Source: Galdieria partita
Lineage: Eukaryota > Rhodophyta > Bangiophyceae > Galdieriales > Galdieriaceae
Assembly (NCBI GenBank): GCA_025991245.1
Contig: BQMJ01000010.1
Span: 124,001-188,000, forward strand
DNA length: 64,000 nucleotides
Reading direction: 5' to 3'
Below, piece by piece: positions 62,989 to 64,000 of this stretch; positions within the stretch are counted from its first letter, which is position 1, and each line of letters starts with the position of its first letter. A program made the translations under genes and the position numbers. The notes under the pieces were generated by a model, which saw nothing but the letters and a program-made list of their open reading frames with translations, made no database searches and was not told the origin of the DNA.

Positions 62989-63108
62989 ATGTCTATATTT
63001 CAAGAAAATTTTCTACTAGTAGCATTCTCCTTTGTATTACTCGTTTTTTTAGCGGTTACTTGTCTATGGAAATTATATATAACACAAAGTACATATATAC
63101 CACGATAG
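62989..63108 (+). CDS. possible single-pass micro-protein
   Basis: Frame of 39 residues from ATG at 62989: MSIFQENF, a hydrophobic segment of about 22 residues (LLVAFSFVLLVFLAVTCLW) and a short polar tail ending TYIPR. An in-frame non-ATG extension reaches 62923. The layout is that of small tail-anchored or ER/organelle complex subunits. No family recognised, and chance cannot be excluded for so short a frame. Confidence 0.35.
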   Translation: MSIFQENFLLVAFSFVLLVFLAVTCLWKLYITQSTYIPR

Positions 63109-63130
63109 ACAAATTGACTCTACCTGATGA

Positions 63131-64000
63131 ATGATACAAGGTTGTCTTCTGGACATGCTGGAAGGAGCTAAAACGATTGTACACGAGATTTTTCTCCAAA
63201 CGGACATTGGGATGGACATTTCAGCTATAATTGTAAGTTCAGTTGAATCATAAACTGTTTGAATACGCGACTCAACATTTTTATAGACAGTCGTCGTCTG
63301 GATATCTGCGATGATTCTCATATGTGGGGCTTTTGCTGGTCTACGTAGGAATAACTGTTGTATAAGCTGGAGACTCCGTGTCTCTCGTCAAGCAGCAACT
63401 TCAGAAGGAGGCGTTACCGTAGGAAATATTCCCTACAACTCTCCACCTTTTGTATATTTGTACAACGTTTCTTCAACACGTCTTGACACAGTAGCACCGG
63501 AGATTGTTTATGACAGTAAAGAGTCCATTCTGAAACAGAAGCCACAGTTAAAGGCCCTTGTCTCGAAACGTTACTTTGAAAAACAGTTACCCAAACAGGA
63601 TGAGGAAGAAGAATCTTTCGCCAATCGTATACAAAATACTGTAGGAAATTGGGACGAACTTGCTCGCAGCTCGGCGAACACAGAGAAAAGTGTCCTGGAA
63701 GAGGAGTTGAGTGACCGAAGCGTTCATGACCAACACAAGTATAGTTTGGAGCCTAGTCTTAGTGACGTGGTAGTAGACGAAAGTGAAGATACTGCTTTGT
63801 TAGCTTTTGGAGAACTTCTTAAGAGTCAAACAATGTGTGTAATTTGTTTGGAGGATTTTGAGAAAGGCTGTTTTGTTCGTGTGTTGAGTTGTACCCATAT
63901 GTTTCATAGTGTATGTTTGCGACAGTGGCTCACAAAGTCAGTATACTGTCCTTTATGCAAGAAACATGTGTTTAAGGATTCTGAATACGGTCAAGAAGGT
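63131..64000 (+). CDS. RING-H2 membrane E3 ligase (ATL-like), cut by window end
   Basis: Two exons (63131-63232 and 63287 to the end of the window), at least 272 residues, still open at 64000. The 54-base intron (GTAAGT..TATAG) is phase 0. After MIQGCLLDMLEGAK there is a transmembrane segment spanning the junction (SAIITVVVWISAMILIC, then GAF), a basic stretch and a long acidic linker. The RING-H2 finger is CVICLEDFEKGC, LSCTHMFHSVCLRQWL, YCPLCKK with the C3H2C3 spacing. Membrane-anchored RING-H2 proteins of this type ubiquitinate membrane or ER/endosomal targets; the substrate here is unknown. The C-terminus is not in the window. Confidence 0.82.

Noticed and set aside
1-64000. Transposons, retroelements, CRISPR arrays, tRNA or rRNA genes
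   Set aside because: Looked for by eye on both strands (transposase or polymerase motifs, long repeats, regularly spaced repeats, tRNA T-loop motifs); none could be supported. A tRNAscan or repeat-finder run would be decisive.

Overview
The window is nuclear DNA of a very compact, AT-rich eukaryote. Almost all introns that could be placed are 40-60 bases long with GT..AG ends. Genes stand on both strands, and neighbouring stop and start codons are often only 2-60 bases apart. The gene set mixes plastid or plant-type functions (ClpS, PDX1, DUF1995, a CCT protein, an HVA22-like protein, an AAE3-type ligase, plant-type TOM22) with ordinary eukaryotic genes. The best fit is a unicellular red alga of the Cyanidiophyceae, probably Galdieria. 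That is an inference from architecture and gene content; no search was run.

Layout. 0-9 kb: CCT protein, MYG1, a CYSTM mini-protein, a GFA/CENP-V protein, an unknown protein with a possible transit peptide, a carbonic-anhydrase-like protein, organellar ribosome recycling factor, and an A20/AN1 stress protein. 9-23 kb: a short COG3-like protein, DUF1995, an HVA22-like protein, RIT1, PDX1, an ataxin-10-like protein, WDR4, archease, MBF1 and tRNA isopentenyltransferase. 23-36 kb: PAM16, a Tudor-like protein, a TOE1 deadenylase, an FBXO3-like protein, an IQ-motif protein, then HACD, ALG1, PCID2 and a GT49 glycosyltransferase in tandem. 36-50 kb: a PP1 inhibitor, an ER cyclophilin, a TFIIIC subunit, an F-box protein, TBCD, MGRN1, P5C reductase, a tRNA m3C methyltransferase, TOM22 and a CLEC16A-like protein. 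50-64 kb: a S/T-P-rich protein resembling plant SIAMESE inhibitors, SHPRH, ClpS, a very large ligase-decarboxylase fusion, a SANT/Myb protein, a cobalamin adenosyltransferase, and a RING-H2 membrane ligase cut by the window end.

Most gene models were built by joining exons on splice signals and checking that phase and family conservation agree across each junction. Five genes act on tRNA (RIT1, WDR4, archease, isopentenyltransferase, METTL6-like). Four serve the ER or glycan pathway (HACD, ALG1, GT49, ER cyclophilin).

The standout is 56923-60271: one reading frame joining an oxalyl-CoA-synthetase-type ligase to a complete ThDP-dependent oxalyl-CoA decarboxylase / 2-hydroxyacyl-CoA lyase. This looks like a two-step oxalate-degrading enzyme in one chain. 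Other notable points are a carbonic-anhydrase homologue without its zinc ligands, a candidate CDK inhibitor beneath a perfect E2F-type palindrome, two stop/start overlaps of bacterial style, and at least three GC-AG introns.
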